A stretch of 44,818 nt of DNA from a virus (IMGVR_UViG_3300005663_000083:1-44818), one strand, 5' to 3'; shown: positions 21,967 through 29,092, numbered from the stretch's first letter. A program made the numbers and translations. Notes: generated by a model from the letters alone, not told the origin.

Positions 21967-22295
21967 CGGCGAGCACGAGGGCCGAATCCGCTCAACTTCA
22001 ACGCTTTTCGTTTCGCTTCGGGAAGCGACTTGAAGGTTCTGATAACTCGCGTTCTACTCATCGTCCAATCCAAAAGGTCACTAAGAGTCTGGGCCGCTGC
22101 GACAGCCCGCTTGCGTGTTGGATACTCTGGCCCAACTCGAAAACCAGATGGTTCATGGGTCAACGTCCATAGATGGGGTCGTTCAACATGGCGGTGAGTC
22201 ATCAACCCTGGCACTCCTGTCTCATCAGCGGCAATTTCCTGGCCGATACGGTTGCCCAGCAGGCAGTTGCGTTGGATTGTTATTGTTCTTCTCAT
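21963..22295 (-). CDS. Small basic protein (110 aa)
   Basis: From ATG 22295 (GGAGGG upstream). A beta-hairpin-like middle (HLWTLTHEPSGFRVGPEYPT) is followed by basic helices (RKRAVAAAQTLSDLLDW, LPEAKRKALKLSGF). Not recognised; a small DNA-binding protein is possible. Confidence 0.55.
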   Translation of the reverse strand: MRRTITIQRNCLLGNRIGQEIAADETGVPGLMTHRHVERPHLWTLTHEPSGFRVGPEYPTRKRAVAAAQTLSDLLDWTMSRTRVIRTFKSLPEAKRKALKLSGFGPRARR

Positions 22296-22735
22296 CCCTG
22301 CCCTCCAAGCCGTGCCGCATAGCGCCGGCGGGCAGCAATTCTGCCGCACGTTCGGCAGTACCGCTTATTCTTCTTGTCGCGGTATGTATTCTTTGCCGAA
22401 TAAGGATGACCTTGCGGACAGTGCGTTCGTTTGACTTGTTGAGCGGCAAGCCCCTCACCCCGCAAAACATTCTCACGATGCGTAACGGCTTCTAAGTGGG
22501 CTGGGTTGATGCAGGCTGGCGTCCTGCACAGATGGTCAAGTTCCAAGCCGTCAGGAACAGGCCCGTTAACCGCTTCGTAAACTATGCGGTGCACATATCG
22601 TGTTTTTCCTGGCTGAGATATGCCAAACTGCCCGTGACCGTATGCGGACTTAGCGCCCGTCCAGACGACGCAATCGCCCTGCTGCTCTGTTTTCTCCCAG
22701 AAGCGTGTCGGCAACAGGGGGAAGTTAAGCGGCAT
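22292..22735 (-). CDS. HNH endonuclease (HNH_3, homing-type)
   Basis: 147 residues from the ATG at 22735. DCVVWTGAKSAYGHGQFG, RYVHRIVYEAVNGPVPDGLE, then LDHLCRTPACINPAHLEAVT give the His-Asn-His nuclease with its two-Cys zinc pair. The C-terminal THCPQGHPYSAKN and YCRTCGRIAARRR form the second zinc knuckle typical of this family. These are often mobile intron-less homing nucleases in phages. It overlaps the upstream gene by 11 bases. Confidence 0.92.
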   Translation of the reverse strand: MPLNFPLLPTRFWEKTEQQGDCVVWTGAKSAYGHGQFGISQPGKTRYVHRIVYEAVNGPVPDGLELDHLCRTPACINPAHLEAVTHRENVLRGEGLAAQQVKRTHCPQGHPYSAKNTYRDKKNKRYCRTCGRIAARRRYAARLGGQG

Positions 22736-23777
22736 GAGACTCAATCCAATCAAGGAAGAAGACAATCGACTCAGCCGACACCATCGCAGCCTCATCACTC
22801 CGTGGCGGCTCGTGCTCGAATGTTGCTAACTTCTCTCGCAGCTCCTCCAGCGTCCACCGTTTGGCCTTCGTCTTCGTTCCCTTGACCTGACGGCGGAATT
22901 CCGCGACACTCCACTGTTCCTCTGCGCACTCAGTTAGCCAGCGCATCCTGTCTTCGGGGGGCTGGTCGTAGACGACGGTATGGTGCGAATACCGTAGATT
23001 CCCATTTCGATATGGCGGCGGAATCGCGGCGCAGACACGCAGAATATTCGCTAACGATTCGTGGACGTAACCGAAGTCAGAGAGGTACTGCTCCGCGCTC
23101 TCTCCCAGCTCCGCTATCCAGGCGTTCCCCGTGTCTCCCGCTATCCATTGCCGGTTCCACTCCGCGTCCTTGATCTCTTGGGCGATTGCTACGCGCTGTT
23201 CGTGGGTTAGGACAGGAAGACTTTTAGGATTAGAGCCAACGTCCACATCCCCAGGCCCAGCGACATCGCGTAAACCGTCCAGTGTAGTCTCATCGCCTTC
23301 CTCCTTCTCTCCAGCGCTGGGTGACGGTGCCGAGGTGTGCGCGGCAACAGATTCGGGCGCAATGTCGCCCTCCAAGCCACGCGGCAACGTTAGGTCGGCT
23401 TTTCCTTCGTCGCCTCGACCGCTTTTTATGATCGACCCCGACTTAGCCGCCTCAGCACCATCACTCAGCACTAGACACTTATATCGGTCGCTGACTTCGA
23501 CGGGGGCGTTTATCAGTACGTCGCTATCCGCCTTGCGCCATTCGTAGACGAACCACGCAGCGCCATCCTCAAATGTCCCCGTTTTTACCCTCGTTACAAT
23601 GCGCCCCAGCGTCTTCAATTCATGGCACTCACGGCAGAGAGGAACCTTGTTCTCCGGCACATCCCGCTCTTTGGAGCCGCCCATGCCACGGTTGACTACG
23701 TGGTCGATGTCCTGAGCCTCCTTGCGGCAGACGAGGCAAACGAGGTCTTGGCCGGTTGGCTGGCGGGCGTCGGTCAC
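22725..23777 (-). CDS. HNH-like N-terminus fused to ParB-like DNA-binding C-terminus
   Basis: 350 residues. Residues 13-60 (CLVCRKEAQDIDHVVNRGMG ... NKVPLCRECHELKT) form an HNH zinc nuclease-like module with DH and C..CH. A disordered acidic linker covers about 110-190. The C-terminal part (EQYLSDFGYVHESLANILRV, LRYSHHTVVYDQPPEDRMRW, LTECAEEQWSVAEFRRQVKG) matches the helix-turn-helix found after ParB-like nuclease domains, where SxxHH and PPE..R..L....E..WSV.E.R are typical. The combination suggests a DNA-binding nuclease in replication or recombination. Confidence 0.7.
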   Translation of the reverse strand: MTDARQPTGQDLVCLVCRKEAQDIDHVVNRGMGGSKERDVPENKVPLCRECHELKTLGRIVTRVKTGTFEDGAAWFVYEWRKADSDVLINAPVEVSDRYKCLVLSDGAEAAKSGSIIKSGRGDEGKADLTLPRGLEGDIAPESVAAHTSAPSPSAGEKEEGDETTLDGLRDVAGPGDVDVGSNPKSLPVLTHEQRVAIAQEIKDAEWNRQWIAGDTGNAWIAELGESAEQYLSDFGYVHESLANILRVCAAIPPPYRNGNLRYSHHTVVYDQPPEDRMRWLTECAEEQWSVAEFRRQVKGTKTKAKRWTLEELREKLATFEHEPPRSDEAAMVSAESIVFFLDWIESHAA

Positions 23778-24073
23778 GGCATCACTCTCAGCCGTTCGCA
23801 GGCTTCAAGCCACAGACGCTCAGCTTCGTCGGGGTCATTGGTAGCTTCTTGCCAACAGCCAGTATCACCAACAACCCACGGCCAGTTGATGCCGCCCTCT
23901 CCTAACGGCTTCCACTCAACAATCTCCGCAACATTCACAGTGAAACGAAGTGGGCTGAACTCTCGCGGGTGTCCGCATCCAGAGAAGTCATGCCACATCG
24001 CCCGCTTACCCTCGAACACCGCAATCTTTATGCACGGCGGCAATGAGCCCTCTAACCCGCGTGGCGCAGTCAC
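23774..24073 (-). CDS. Small protein, paralogue of upstream neighbour
   Basis: 99 residues from GTG 24073 (GTGA overlap). PRGLEGSLPPCIKIAVFEGK...NDPDEAERLWLEACERLRVM. It aligns with the next gene upstream in LPPC...F.G.RA...D...CG at the start and DP.EA...........E at the end. Function unknown. Confidence 0.6.
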   Translation of the reverse strand: MTAPRGLEGSLPPCIKIAVFEGKRAMWHDFSGCGHPREFSPLRFTVNVAEIVEWKPLGEGGINWPWVVGDTGCWQEATNDPDEAERLWLEACERLRVMP

Positions 24074-24390
24074 GGCCCGACCCCCGTTCTCACCCACTCA
24101 GCCCCGCGCTCAAAGGCCGCTTGGGCTTCGGCGGGGTCGTCGGTACACAAATCGACTACTAACGATGGCCTAGCAAAGTAGTAAGCAAGGAAGCCGTGTG
24201 GGTCAACTCTCTTCGGTCTTAGTTCACGGCCCGCAATGACAAAACATCGCTTCGTAGAGTACGTATTAAAGCCATGGTCTTCACCACACAGTGCGGTATC
24301 TATCATCGAAGCGCGACGGCCATCAAATCGCGCTAGGCTTCGGCACGGCGGCAGCCCCTCGCGGACGTTGCTCACAATGGGGTCTCTCAC
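24070..24390 (-). CDS. Small protein, tandem paralogue (106 aa)
   Basis: MRDPIVSNVREGLPPCRSLA RFDGRRASMIDTALCGEDHG, ending in DDPAEAQAAFERGAEWVRTG. It is a diverged duplicate of the downstream gene. Both lie between the annealing-like protein and the HNH/ParB-like fusion. Confidence 0.6.
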   Translation of the reverse strand: MRDPIVSNVREGLPPCRSLARFDGRRASMIDTALCGEDHGFNTYSTKRCFVIAGRELRPKRVDPHGFLAYYFARPSLVVDLCTDDPAEAQAAFERGAEWVRTGVGP

Positions 24391-24803
24391 GAACCGCGCT
24401 CACGCCCGCAGTTGATACAAACCTTGTCATCACTAGAGTTCGTCGCCCGACATTCCTTGCACCCCCACTTATCACGGGACTGTGCAACTATCACCTCGTC
24501 GGCGGACGCTATCCCCTCAACTGAACCGTAGCCAGCGAAGCCCAGGGCCCGCCCAATGGCGCTCGTCTCCGCCACCTCTAGGGGAGATTGCCCCTCGATG
24601 CCCCCAGCCTCGTAGCGCGATGTGGCGTGGCCTGAGAAGGTTCCAGCCGCACACGTCACCGTGGCCTTGATGCTGATGGAGGTGTCGGTATCCCGCACGA
24701 CCTCTGTGCTGATAACCACCGTCACGCCGTCGCTGGCCTCGTGCATCTGGGCTATCCGTTCGGCGACGGTAACGTACTGTTTGCCGTGAATCTCGACTGG
24801 CAT
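24387..24803 (-). CDS. Single-strand annealing / ssDNA-binding-like protein
   Basis: 138 residues. GKQYVTVAERIAQMHEA...ATVTCAAGTFSGHATSRYE...SPLEVAETSAIGRALGFAGY then IASADEV. The xxALExAETSAIGRALxxxGxG...IASADE signature is characteristic of phage proteins grouped with Erf/Sak-type annealing or ssDNA-binding proteins. A C-terminal zinc ribbon (WGCKECRATNSS...VCINCGRERG) is added. Overlap with the exonuclease gene supports a two-component recombination system. Confidence 0.65.
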   Translation of the reverse strand: MPVEIHGKQYVTVAERIAQMHEASDGVTVVISTEVVRDTDTSISIKATVTCAAGTFSGHATSRYEAGGIEGQSPLEVAETSAIGRALGFAGYGSVEGIASADEVIVAQSRDKWGCKECRATNSSDDKVCINCGRERGS

Positions 24804-25468
24804 TACGCCCCCTTCTTGGCTGCTCGGATAGTCTCGTACAGGTGCAGGGCGGCGGTGAAGACGGCGAAATACTTGGGTATCGTCGCGGCGGGGATGATTC
24901 TCTCTGAGAACCCTTCGTCCTCGCTCCGTCCTACCTGGAGGATGCGGATTTCCTTAACCCCCTGATGCTCCTCTTGCGTTAGGCCCCAGTAGGCGGCAAC
25001 CTGATAGAGCATTTCGTCATAGATGGCTTTGCCCGTTTTCAAGTCCAGCAGCGTTGTTACGCCATCAATCTCGCCAATCCAGTCACAGGTGCCCCCATAG
25101 CGCAGTTGCTCGGACACCATCTGTCGCTCGCTATGAAAGGTTTTCAGCGTCTTCCCCTTCGCCCATTCGTGGAAGGACAGAACGGAGTTCTCGGCGCGGT
25201 CTATCTGATGCTTGGAGTAGTCGTCCAGGTCAGGTTCCGGCCCGCCCAGGAAGTGCGCTATCATCGCGTGAGCCAGCGTCCCGATGTCTGCCAACTCGTC
25301 TACGTGCTTGGACGTGTTGATGCCGTCCAGCCCCATCCTGTTGGCCCACGATATTAGGGCTGGTTTCGCTATCACGTTCAGAATCGTCGTCACGCCAGGC
25401 ACCCGCGTACCGTCCTCTAGTTCGTAGCGCGTGTGCGCCTTCGCTTTCTTGACTACTTCTTGCGTCAC
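24803..25468 (-). CDS. PD-(D/E)XK exonuclease (RecB/Cas4-like)
   Basis: 221 residues. VPGVTTILNVIAKPALISWA and GTLAHAMIAHFL form the N-terminal part. Catalytic D129 is in GGTCDWIGEIDG, D142-x-K144 in LLDLKTGKAIYDEM, and Q156-x3-Y160 completes the RecB motif III. The protein likely resects duplex ends to load the annealing protein next door. The GTG start at 25468 overlaps the stop of a 28-codon membrane peptide. Confidence 0.88.
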   Translation of the reverse strand: MTQEVVKKAKAHTRYELEDGTRVPGVTTILNVIAKPALISWANRMGLDGINTSKHVDELADIGTLAHAMIAHFLGGPEPDLDDYSKHQIDRAENSVLSFHEWAKGKTLKTFHSERQMVSEQLRYGGTCDWIGEIDGVTTLLDLKTGKAIYDEMLYQVAAYWGLTQEEHQGVKEIRILQVGRSEDEGFSERIIPAATIPKYFAVFTAALHLYETIRAAKKGA

Positions 25469-25551
25469 AAAATCACCTCAATGAGAATCCCAGGCGCAAG
25501 GAACAGGAACAGAATGAACATGACGTTGTGCGCGATTCTCCATTTCGTCAT
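25465..25551 (-). CDS. 28-residue membrane peptide coupled to exonuclease
   Basis: ATG at 25551 follows AGGAG at seven bases. It begins MTKWRIAHN and is then almost entirely hydrophobic (VMFILFLFLAPGILIEVIL). It overlaps the upstream stop by ATGA and the exonuclease start by GTGA, so it exactly bridges the two genes. It could be a true small membrane protein or a translational coupler. The palindrome 25540-25553 covers its start. Confidence 0.5.
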   Translation of the reverse strand: MTKWRIAHNVMFILFLFLAPGILIEVIL

Positions 25552-25553
25552 GG
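25540..25553 (-). promoter_or_regulatory. CCAT-N6-ATGG palindrome at membrane-peptide start
   Basis: CCATTTCGTCATGG is an exact consensus palindrome overlapping the start codon of the 28-residue peptide. Confidence 0.5.
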
Positions 25554-25754
25554 CTGCACTCCTGTTCCTAGGCAACGGGGACACTCCTTGCACCCCCATG
25601 GCCACTCAACTACCGCGAAGTCCTGCCCGCTGCACGTCTCGCACGGCTCTGGCGCGTCCGGCCCGCCCATCATGGCCCTGCGCTCCAGGAACGCCCGATA
25701 CTTTTCTTCGCCTTCCTGCTGTTTGTAATCCATTTCGTCAGCCTCGGAAATCAT
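25548..25754 (-). CDS. DnaJ-zinc-like CxxCxG microprotein (68 aa)
   Basis: Helical N-terminus (EGEEKYRAFLERRAMMGG), then CETCSGQ...CKECPRCLGTG, two CxxCxG-like repeats as in the DnaJ cysteine-rich domain. It starts at 25754 (ATGA overlap); an internal ATG at 25733 lies in a palindrome-like context (GACGAAATGG). The 3' end (VQP, stop) provides the next ribosome-binding site. Confidence 0.6.
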   Translation of the reverse strand: MISEADEMDYKQQEGEEKYRAFLERRAMMGGPDAPEPCETCSGQDFAVVEWPWGCKECPRCLGTGVQP

Positions 25755-25942
25755 GACAGCCCTAGCTCCTTCGCCCTCTTTGTGCGGAGGCAGTTCTTGC
25801 AGACGGGGTAGGGGTCGGGGGTGTGGTTGTCTCTAGGAGTTACAGAGGCCCCACAAAGAGTGAATGCACGGTCAACGATATGAGCCACCATGTGCTCATA
25901 GTTTCGCCCGTACGCGTAAGCCTTCTCCCAGGGGTCTTTCAT
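25751..25942 (-). CDS. Small Cys-containing protein (63 aa)
   Basis: From ATG 25942 with GGAGG upstream. MKDPWEKAYAYGRNYEHMVA, then TLCGASVTPRDNHTPDPYPV and CKNCLRTKRAKELG. Resembles short phage proteins in which a Cys-pair of the type VCKNCLR follows an H.......TLCG segment. Probably zinc-binding. Confidence 0.6.
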   Translation of the reverse strand: MKDPWEKAYAYGRNYEHMVAHIVDRAFTLCGASVTPRDNHTPDPYPVCKNCLRTKRAKELGLS

Positions 25943-26169
25943 GGCTGCACCTCCACTGGCATCCAGCCTGCTTCCAGCAAGGCGTCCATTGCCTCCTCGC
26001 ACTCCTTCCAGCATTCCTGGGGCAAGGACGACAGGGCCGTACAGTGGGCACGGTGGATCACATCGCGGGCGTTCTCTAGGGCAAGCAGCATATTCTGGTG
26101 CTGCGTCCAGACCTCGTTGAACCGATGTTGCAGCCGATCAAGCGCAGCGGCGTACTCCAAGTCCCTCAT
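25939..26169 (-). CDS. Small helical protein (76 aa)
   Basis: MRDLEYAAALDRLQHRFNEV ... NMLLALENARDVIHRAHCTA ... ECEEAMDALLEAGWMPVEVQ. All-helical. The stop overlaps the next start in the same GGAGGTGCAGCCATGA context used at 25548-25562. Confidence 0.6.
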   Translation of the reverse strand: MRDLEYAAALDRLQHRFNEVWTQHQNMLLALENARDVIHRAHCTALSSLPQECWKECEEAMDALLEAGWMPVEVQP

Positions 26170-26690
26170 GCCATAGCCTCGCGTTCGGCTTCTTCGGCGC
26201 GCTCCTCAGGCGATATGCCGGGGCCCCGCATCGCGTCTGCCGCCTGACGAGCCAATCCTTCAAGCTCGTTGCGGACGTAGGATTCGTCTCGGTAGACATC
26301 GCCTGGGTGTGGGTCGCTGGGCGTTAGATCGTAGAGATGGGCACAGTCGAAGCCAATCCACCACACGTCCTGCCCTGTATCGTGGGGCCACGATGCGCCG
26401 TCCTTGTTCGGCATGTCCATCCACTCCAGTTTGGGATACGGTCCCCCAGTGGGCGCTTTCAACATGGTGGCGCGGTATTCCTCGCTCGGCATTCGTGACG
26501 ACTTCTCGTGGCAGGCAAGGGTGATGCCGCCGTGAACGTCTATCCCGCCGAGTGGGCCGAGCACGCTTTGATCTTGCCGATACCAAGGATGAGAAGGGGG
26601 TACGCCGATGTACCCGCAGAGTGTACCCAGATCGGTCTTCCAGATGGAGCACGGGAAGTCGCCGAGGATGAAGAACGCTATCTCAGCCAT
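26166..26690 (-). CDS. Conserved phage protein of GFDCAH type (174 aa)
   Basis: TDLGTLCGYIGVPPSHPWY ... GIDVHGGITLACH ... VWWIGFDCAHLYDLTPSDPH ... YRDESYVRNELEGLARQAAD. The CGY.GVP..HP, DVHGG.T, WW.GFDCAH..D and YRD..YV..E...LA elements recur in phage proteins of many hosts; function unknown, with metal-binding His/Asp/Cys likely. The C-terminal acidic tail is variable. Confidence 0.8.
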   Translation of the reverse strand: MAEIAFFILGDFPCSIWKTDLGTLCGYIGVPPSHPWYRQDQSVLGPLGGIDVHGGITLACHEKSSRMPSEEYRATMLKAPTGGPYPKLEWMDMPNKDGASWPHDTGQDVWWIGFDCAHLYDLTPSDPHPGDVYRDESYVRNELEGLARQAADAMRGPGISPEERAEEAEREAMA

Positions 26691-26970
26691 ATCGGTGACT
26701 CTGGTTCGCTGCTATCTCCTGTGCTTCCTCATAGGGGATGCAGTCGGGGTCGATCTGTTTAGCTTTCTCGATGAGGGCGCGCCCACCAGTCAGCAATTCA
26801 GAACGGACACGATTGATTGCTTGGCGGTCTGACTCACCCCAATCAGCCTTAAGAGTTCCTCCAATGTAGGCAAGAGCATCCTCCAGCGCCTCCACCAGCT
26901 CCCGAAACATACATTTATGGCAGTCCTTTATGGGGCCGTGGGGGCACTCGTGCATGTCAGTTACGCTCAT
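26683..26970 (-). CDS. Small protein with N-terminal CH-rich knuckle (95 aa)
   Basis: MHECPHGPIKDCHKCMFREL is followed by two helices (VEALEDALAYIGGTL; INRVRSELLTGGRALIEKAK). The HxCxHxxxxxCxxC beginning suggests zinc binding. Coupled to its neighbours. Confidence 0.6.
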   Translation of the reverse strand: MSVTDMHECPHGPIKDCHKCMFRELVEALEDALAYIGGTLKADWGESDRQAINRVRSELLTGGRALIEKAKQIDPDCIPYEEAQEIAANQSHRYG

Positions 26971-27095
26971 CTCATCCTCCTATTCCTGCGGCCCCCGATA
27001 GGCGCGGGTACGGGGACAGGGTTTAGGTCTACGACGTGTTGCTTCGCCGCCGCGCCACCCCAGGCGCAGGGTAGGGACGATGAAGAGATGCTCAT
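26967..27095 (-). CDS. Short ORF (42 aa), low support
   Basis: ATG 27095 overlaps the stop of the previous short ORF (ATGA). The product is Ser/Pro/Arg-rich (NPVPVPAPIGGRRNRRMR), and its last codons supply AGGAGG for the next gene. It may be a spacer rather than a functional protein. Confidence 0.3.
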   Translation of the reverse strand: MSISSSSLPCAWGGAAAKQHVVDLNPVPVPAPIGGRRNRRMR

Positions 27096-27208
27096 AATAT
27101 TAGCCAGGAGTTCATATGCCTCGCCATCCCTACTCTGCGGCGCAAGGAGACGGGGGAGCCGAACCCCCTGCGCCACGCCATCGCGCAGGCCCCTCCTTTC
27201 TTACTCAT
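27092..27208 (-). CDS. Short basic ORF (38 aa), low support
   Basis: [20 protein letters not shown] then SLRRRVGMARHM. It overlaps both neighbours. A second start at 27181 has AGGAGG ten bases upstream. Basic; unknown. Confidence 0.3.
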   Translation of the reverse strand: MSKKGGACAMAWRRGFGSPVSLRRRVGMARHMNSWLIL

Positions 27209-27317
27209 TCGTCCACGGCTGCGCCCTGTTGCCAGGGACGCAGCTTGAAGTGGGGTGCGGCTTCGTGCCGCCAAGGGGGTGCTGCTTGTCGCAGCCGTGG
27301 AAAAAGGAGTCCGTCAT
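27201..27317 (-). CDS. Short His/Pro-rich ORF (38 aa)
   Basis: ATG 27317 overlaps the HNH stop (ATGA) and has AGGAGG five bases upstream. [20 protein letters not shown], ending NRAQPWTNE. Not recognised. Confidence 0.35.
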   Translation of the reverse strand: MTDSFFHGCDKQHPLGGTKPHPTSSCVPGNRAQPWTNE

Positions 27318-27796
27318 GCTAGCCTCCTATTAGGCGCTCTATCTCGCATTCGCCGACAGACGCGGCAGCTTCGCCTACCCTCTGGATTGATGTAGGTATT
27401 GCAGACATCGAAGACGTGACCTCGGATACAATGAGTCACATTCGTGTTATGGTGACGACGCTTGCTCACCATGTCGGCCAAATTATCCGTCTGCGTACCC
27501 AGAAATAGATGCCCAGCATTTACACAGGGCGGGTTGTCGCAGTCGTGGCAAACGTTCACGCCATCTGGTATCTCGCCGCACTCTAATTCCCAAGCAAATC
27601 GATGTGCCCTGATGCCACGCTTCGTATTGTCGGCCCTGCTGCCTACACTCATGCGGCCATAGCCATCGAGGTCGCGGTCCCCCAACCAAAGCCAACAATC
27701 ATCCGGCCCGCGCTTATGTACGTTCCCCCAGAACCGTTCCACAGGGTCACGCGGGACAGGGCCTAAGCGACTTTTCCTCGTGAAGACAGTTTGCAT
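27314..27796 (-). CDS. HNH endonuclease (second, homing-type)
   Basis: 160 residues from ATG 27796. [60 protein letters not shown], then [14 protein letters not shown]. The W.G...GYG...H R...E...G.IP.G..V.H.CDNP.CVNP.HL pattern is the HNH_3 type; the catalytic N is present (CVNAGH). The C-terminal knuckle is THCIRGHVF...CRVCRRMRD. It is only distantly like the first HNH. Confidence 0.92.
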   Translation of the reverse strand: MQTVFTRKSRLGPVPRDPVERFWGNVHKRGPDDCWLWLGDRDLDGYGRMSVGSRADNTKRGIRAHRFAWELECGEIPDGVNVCHDCDNPPCVNAGHLFLGTQTDNLADMVSKRRHHNTNVTHCIRGHVFDVCNTYINPEGRRSCRVCRRMRDRAPNRRLA

Positions 27797-28149
27797 TACG
27801 CTAACCGCCACACACGGATTTCCCTGCCGTGCGCCTCTGGCCTCGTGCTCCGCACACGCTCGCCCGTCGCCTTGAACCGCTTGTCGTGGAAGATAGCGCC
27901 GTAACAGTTATCGTGCGGCGGTGGCCCCATCACGTCATGGATGTCATCAGAAGTTAGTCGAGAGAGCGCTGAGTCAGGAAGGCCAGTGTATGTATCGACA
28001 GCCATGTCTTCGCACAGCATCCCCTCAGCCGCAAGACGTGCGTCGTCTACCCACCTGTGCCGCTCCAGAGACTCTATGCCCTGTTCTTTCAGTTCCAGGC
28101 CGGTGCTGCGTGCGCCCGTTGGCGTGAGGGGAAGCTGAGTGGGGGTCAT
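27796..28149 (-). CDS. Winged-helix-like protein of VWRL type (117 aa)
   Basis: A helical N-terminus ([20 protein letters not shown]) and a C-terminal wHTH-like part ([40 protein letters not shown] then REIRVWRL). Phage genes with this T.DD......P.......GA.F....F...G...S.RPE...R...VWR pattern are frequent near early regulators; function unknown. It lies directly downstream of the repressor-like gene. Confidence 0.7.
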   Translation of the reverse strand: MTPTQLPLTPTGARSTGLELKEQGIESLERHRWVDDARLAAEGMLCEDMAVDTYTGLPDSALSRLTSDDIHDVMGPPPHDNCYGAIFHDKRFKATGERVRSTRPEAHGREIRVWRLA

Positions 28150-28154
28150 GGCTA

Positions 28155-28349
28155 TTAGGTGAGCGCCTCTGCGTCCAGCAGCGCCTTGAGGGTGGGGCCG
28201 CGCATGGGGACGGCCTTTCCCGTCTCCCATCGGTGTACCATGTCTGGTGAGACGCTGAGGCGGTCTGCGAACTCTGCCTGGGTCTCACCTAGAAGTACGC
28301 GGATGCCCTTCACCCGCCTTGCGTCGAAGTCTAGCGAAACTGTGCTCAT
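28155..28349 (-). CDS. Repressor-like XRE-family HTH protein
   Basis: 64 residues from ATG 28349 (an in-frame start at 28400 would add 17). RVKGIRVLLGETQAEFADRL and SVSPDMVHRWETGKAVPMRG is a complete helix-turn-helix of the lambda-repressor/XRE class. There is no C-terminal protease or oligomer domain. Divergent from a Cro-like gene across an 86-137 bp gap with repeated GGGATTCCC, it is the best candidate for the genetic-switch repressor. Confidence 0.8.
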   Translation of the reverse strand: MSTVSLDFDARRVKGIRVLLGETQAEFADRLSVSPDMVHRWETGKAVPMRGPTLKALLDAEALT

Positions 28350-28366
28350 AAGCTCCGTTTCCGCCT

Positions 28367-28465
28367 GGGATTCCCGCTTGCTCGCCACAGTCTCCCACAT
28401 GGGAACCCCGTCTGTCTATAGTTATTACGTTAACTTGCGAAGAAATCTTGACAAGTGGGATTCCC
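28367..28465. promoter_or_regulatory. Candidate operators GGGATTCCC / GGGAACCCC
   Basis: GGGATTCCC at 28367-28375 and 28457-28465 and GGGAACCCC at 28401-28409 lie around the divergent HTH genes. The last full site is inside the spacer of the TTGACA promoter at 28448. This spacing fits repressor operators, though there is no binding evidence. Confidence 0.45.
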
Positions 28466-28476
28466 CCCTGTTAGGG
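28448..28476 (+). promoter_or_regulatory. Candidate promoter for Cro-like gene
   Basis: TTGACA (28448-28453), 17-base spacer, TTAGGG (28471-28476). Perfect -35, poor -10, suggesting activation or tight control. The GGGATTCCC operator-like site occupies the spacer. Confidence 0.5.
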
Positions 28477-28486
28477 TAAGTGTGAA

Positions 28487-28720
28487 ATGAAGAGCATCTC
28501 ACAACGGTTGTGTGAGGTGCGCGATCAGGAATTCGGAGGCAGCGAAAAGAAAATGTGGAAAGCGTGGGATGTGAATCCCTCCACTCTCAACCGCTGGCTT
28601 AACGGCGAAAGAGTACCTGACGCCACCTCGTACGACCTTCTCGCACGCAAGCTCGGCATCTCTATCGAAGAGGTGCACGCAGCCTGCCAAATAGAGCGCG
28701 ACCTAGTCGCCCGACTCTAG
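28487..28720 (+). CDS. Cro-like HTH protein (77 aa)
   Basis: SQRLCEVRDQEFGGSEKKMW, AWDVNPSTLNRWLNGERVP, then YDLLARKLGISIEEVHAACQ: an XRE-type helix-turn-helix (...STLNRWLNGERVPD....L..A..LG). It is divergent to the repressor-like gene, giving a bidirectional control region. Confidence 0.75.
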   Translation: MKSISQRLCEVRDQEFGGSEKKMWKAWDVNPSTLNRWLNGERVPDATSYDLLARKLGISIEEVHAACQIERDLVARL

Positions 28721-28870
28721 GTTTCTACTTTACCTAACGCCGCCCTATATATGATATGTAAAGTCCCAAAGCTAACGGCCATCATGTGATGGAGACATTA
28801 TATCAAGTACCGTTTCAAGGGTACAACAAAGCAAGGGGAAGAAGCATCTTAATCAAGGGGTGGGCTACAC
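28721..28870. other. 150-bp gap with palindrome CCATCATGTGATGG
   Basis: It contains the palindrome at 28779-28792, the exact reverse complement of 12617-12630, and an AT-rich run (TATATATGATATG) near 28746. A 95-codon frame starting at 28786 crosses the gap, but it looks like a shadow of the next gene. Confidence 0.45.
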
Positions 28871-29092
28871 ATGGGAAGGACACCAGACTGCATTTGCGCC
28901 AAGGGGCAGGAGCCTTGGTGCCATGTCTGCACAGTGGCTATCGCCATCCAGATGCGTGGCGAGCATCCAGACACGTTAAGCGTGTCGATGTTGCAGCGCC
29001 GGATGCCAAAGCTGGACGGCCATGTAGCCGCAATCTTGGTAGAGGCAACGAAGAGAATCGGAACCCGCGCTAACGGGGTTTATGTCACCTAG
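28871..29092 (+). CDS. Small CxC / CxxC protein (73 aa)
   Basis: MGRTPDCICAKGQEPWCHVC TVAIAIQMRGEHPDTLSV then helical. AAGGGG precedes ATG 28871. A single zinc knuckle and a helical C-terminus. Not recognised. It is the last plus-strand gene before the convergent tail module. Confidence 0.55.
   Translation: MGRTPDCICAKGQEPWCHVCTVAIAIQMRGEHPDTLSVSMLQRRMPKLDGHVAAILVEATKRIGTRANGVYVT

Noticed and set aside
25009-25022. GCATTTCGTCATAG as a further palindrome site
   Set aside because: It has two arm mismatches and lies deep inside the exonuclease coding sequence (IYDEM codons), so it is more likely chance.
28786-29073. 95-codon ORF overlapping the 73-aa plus gene
   Set aside because: The alternative frame at 28871 has AAGGGG upstream and ordered Cys pairs; this frame reads like a shadow.
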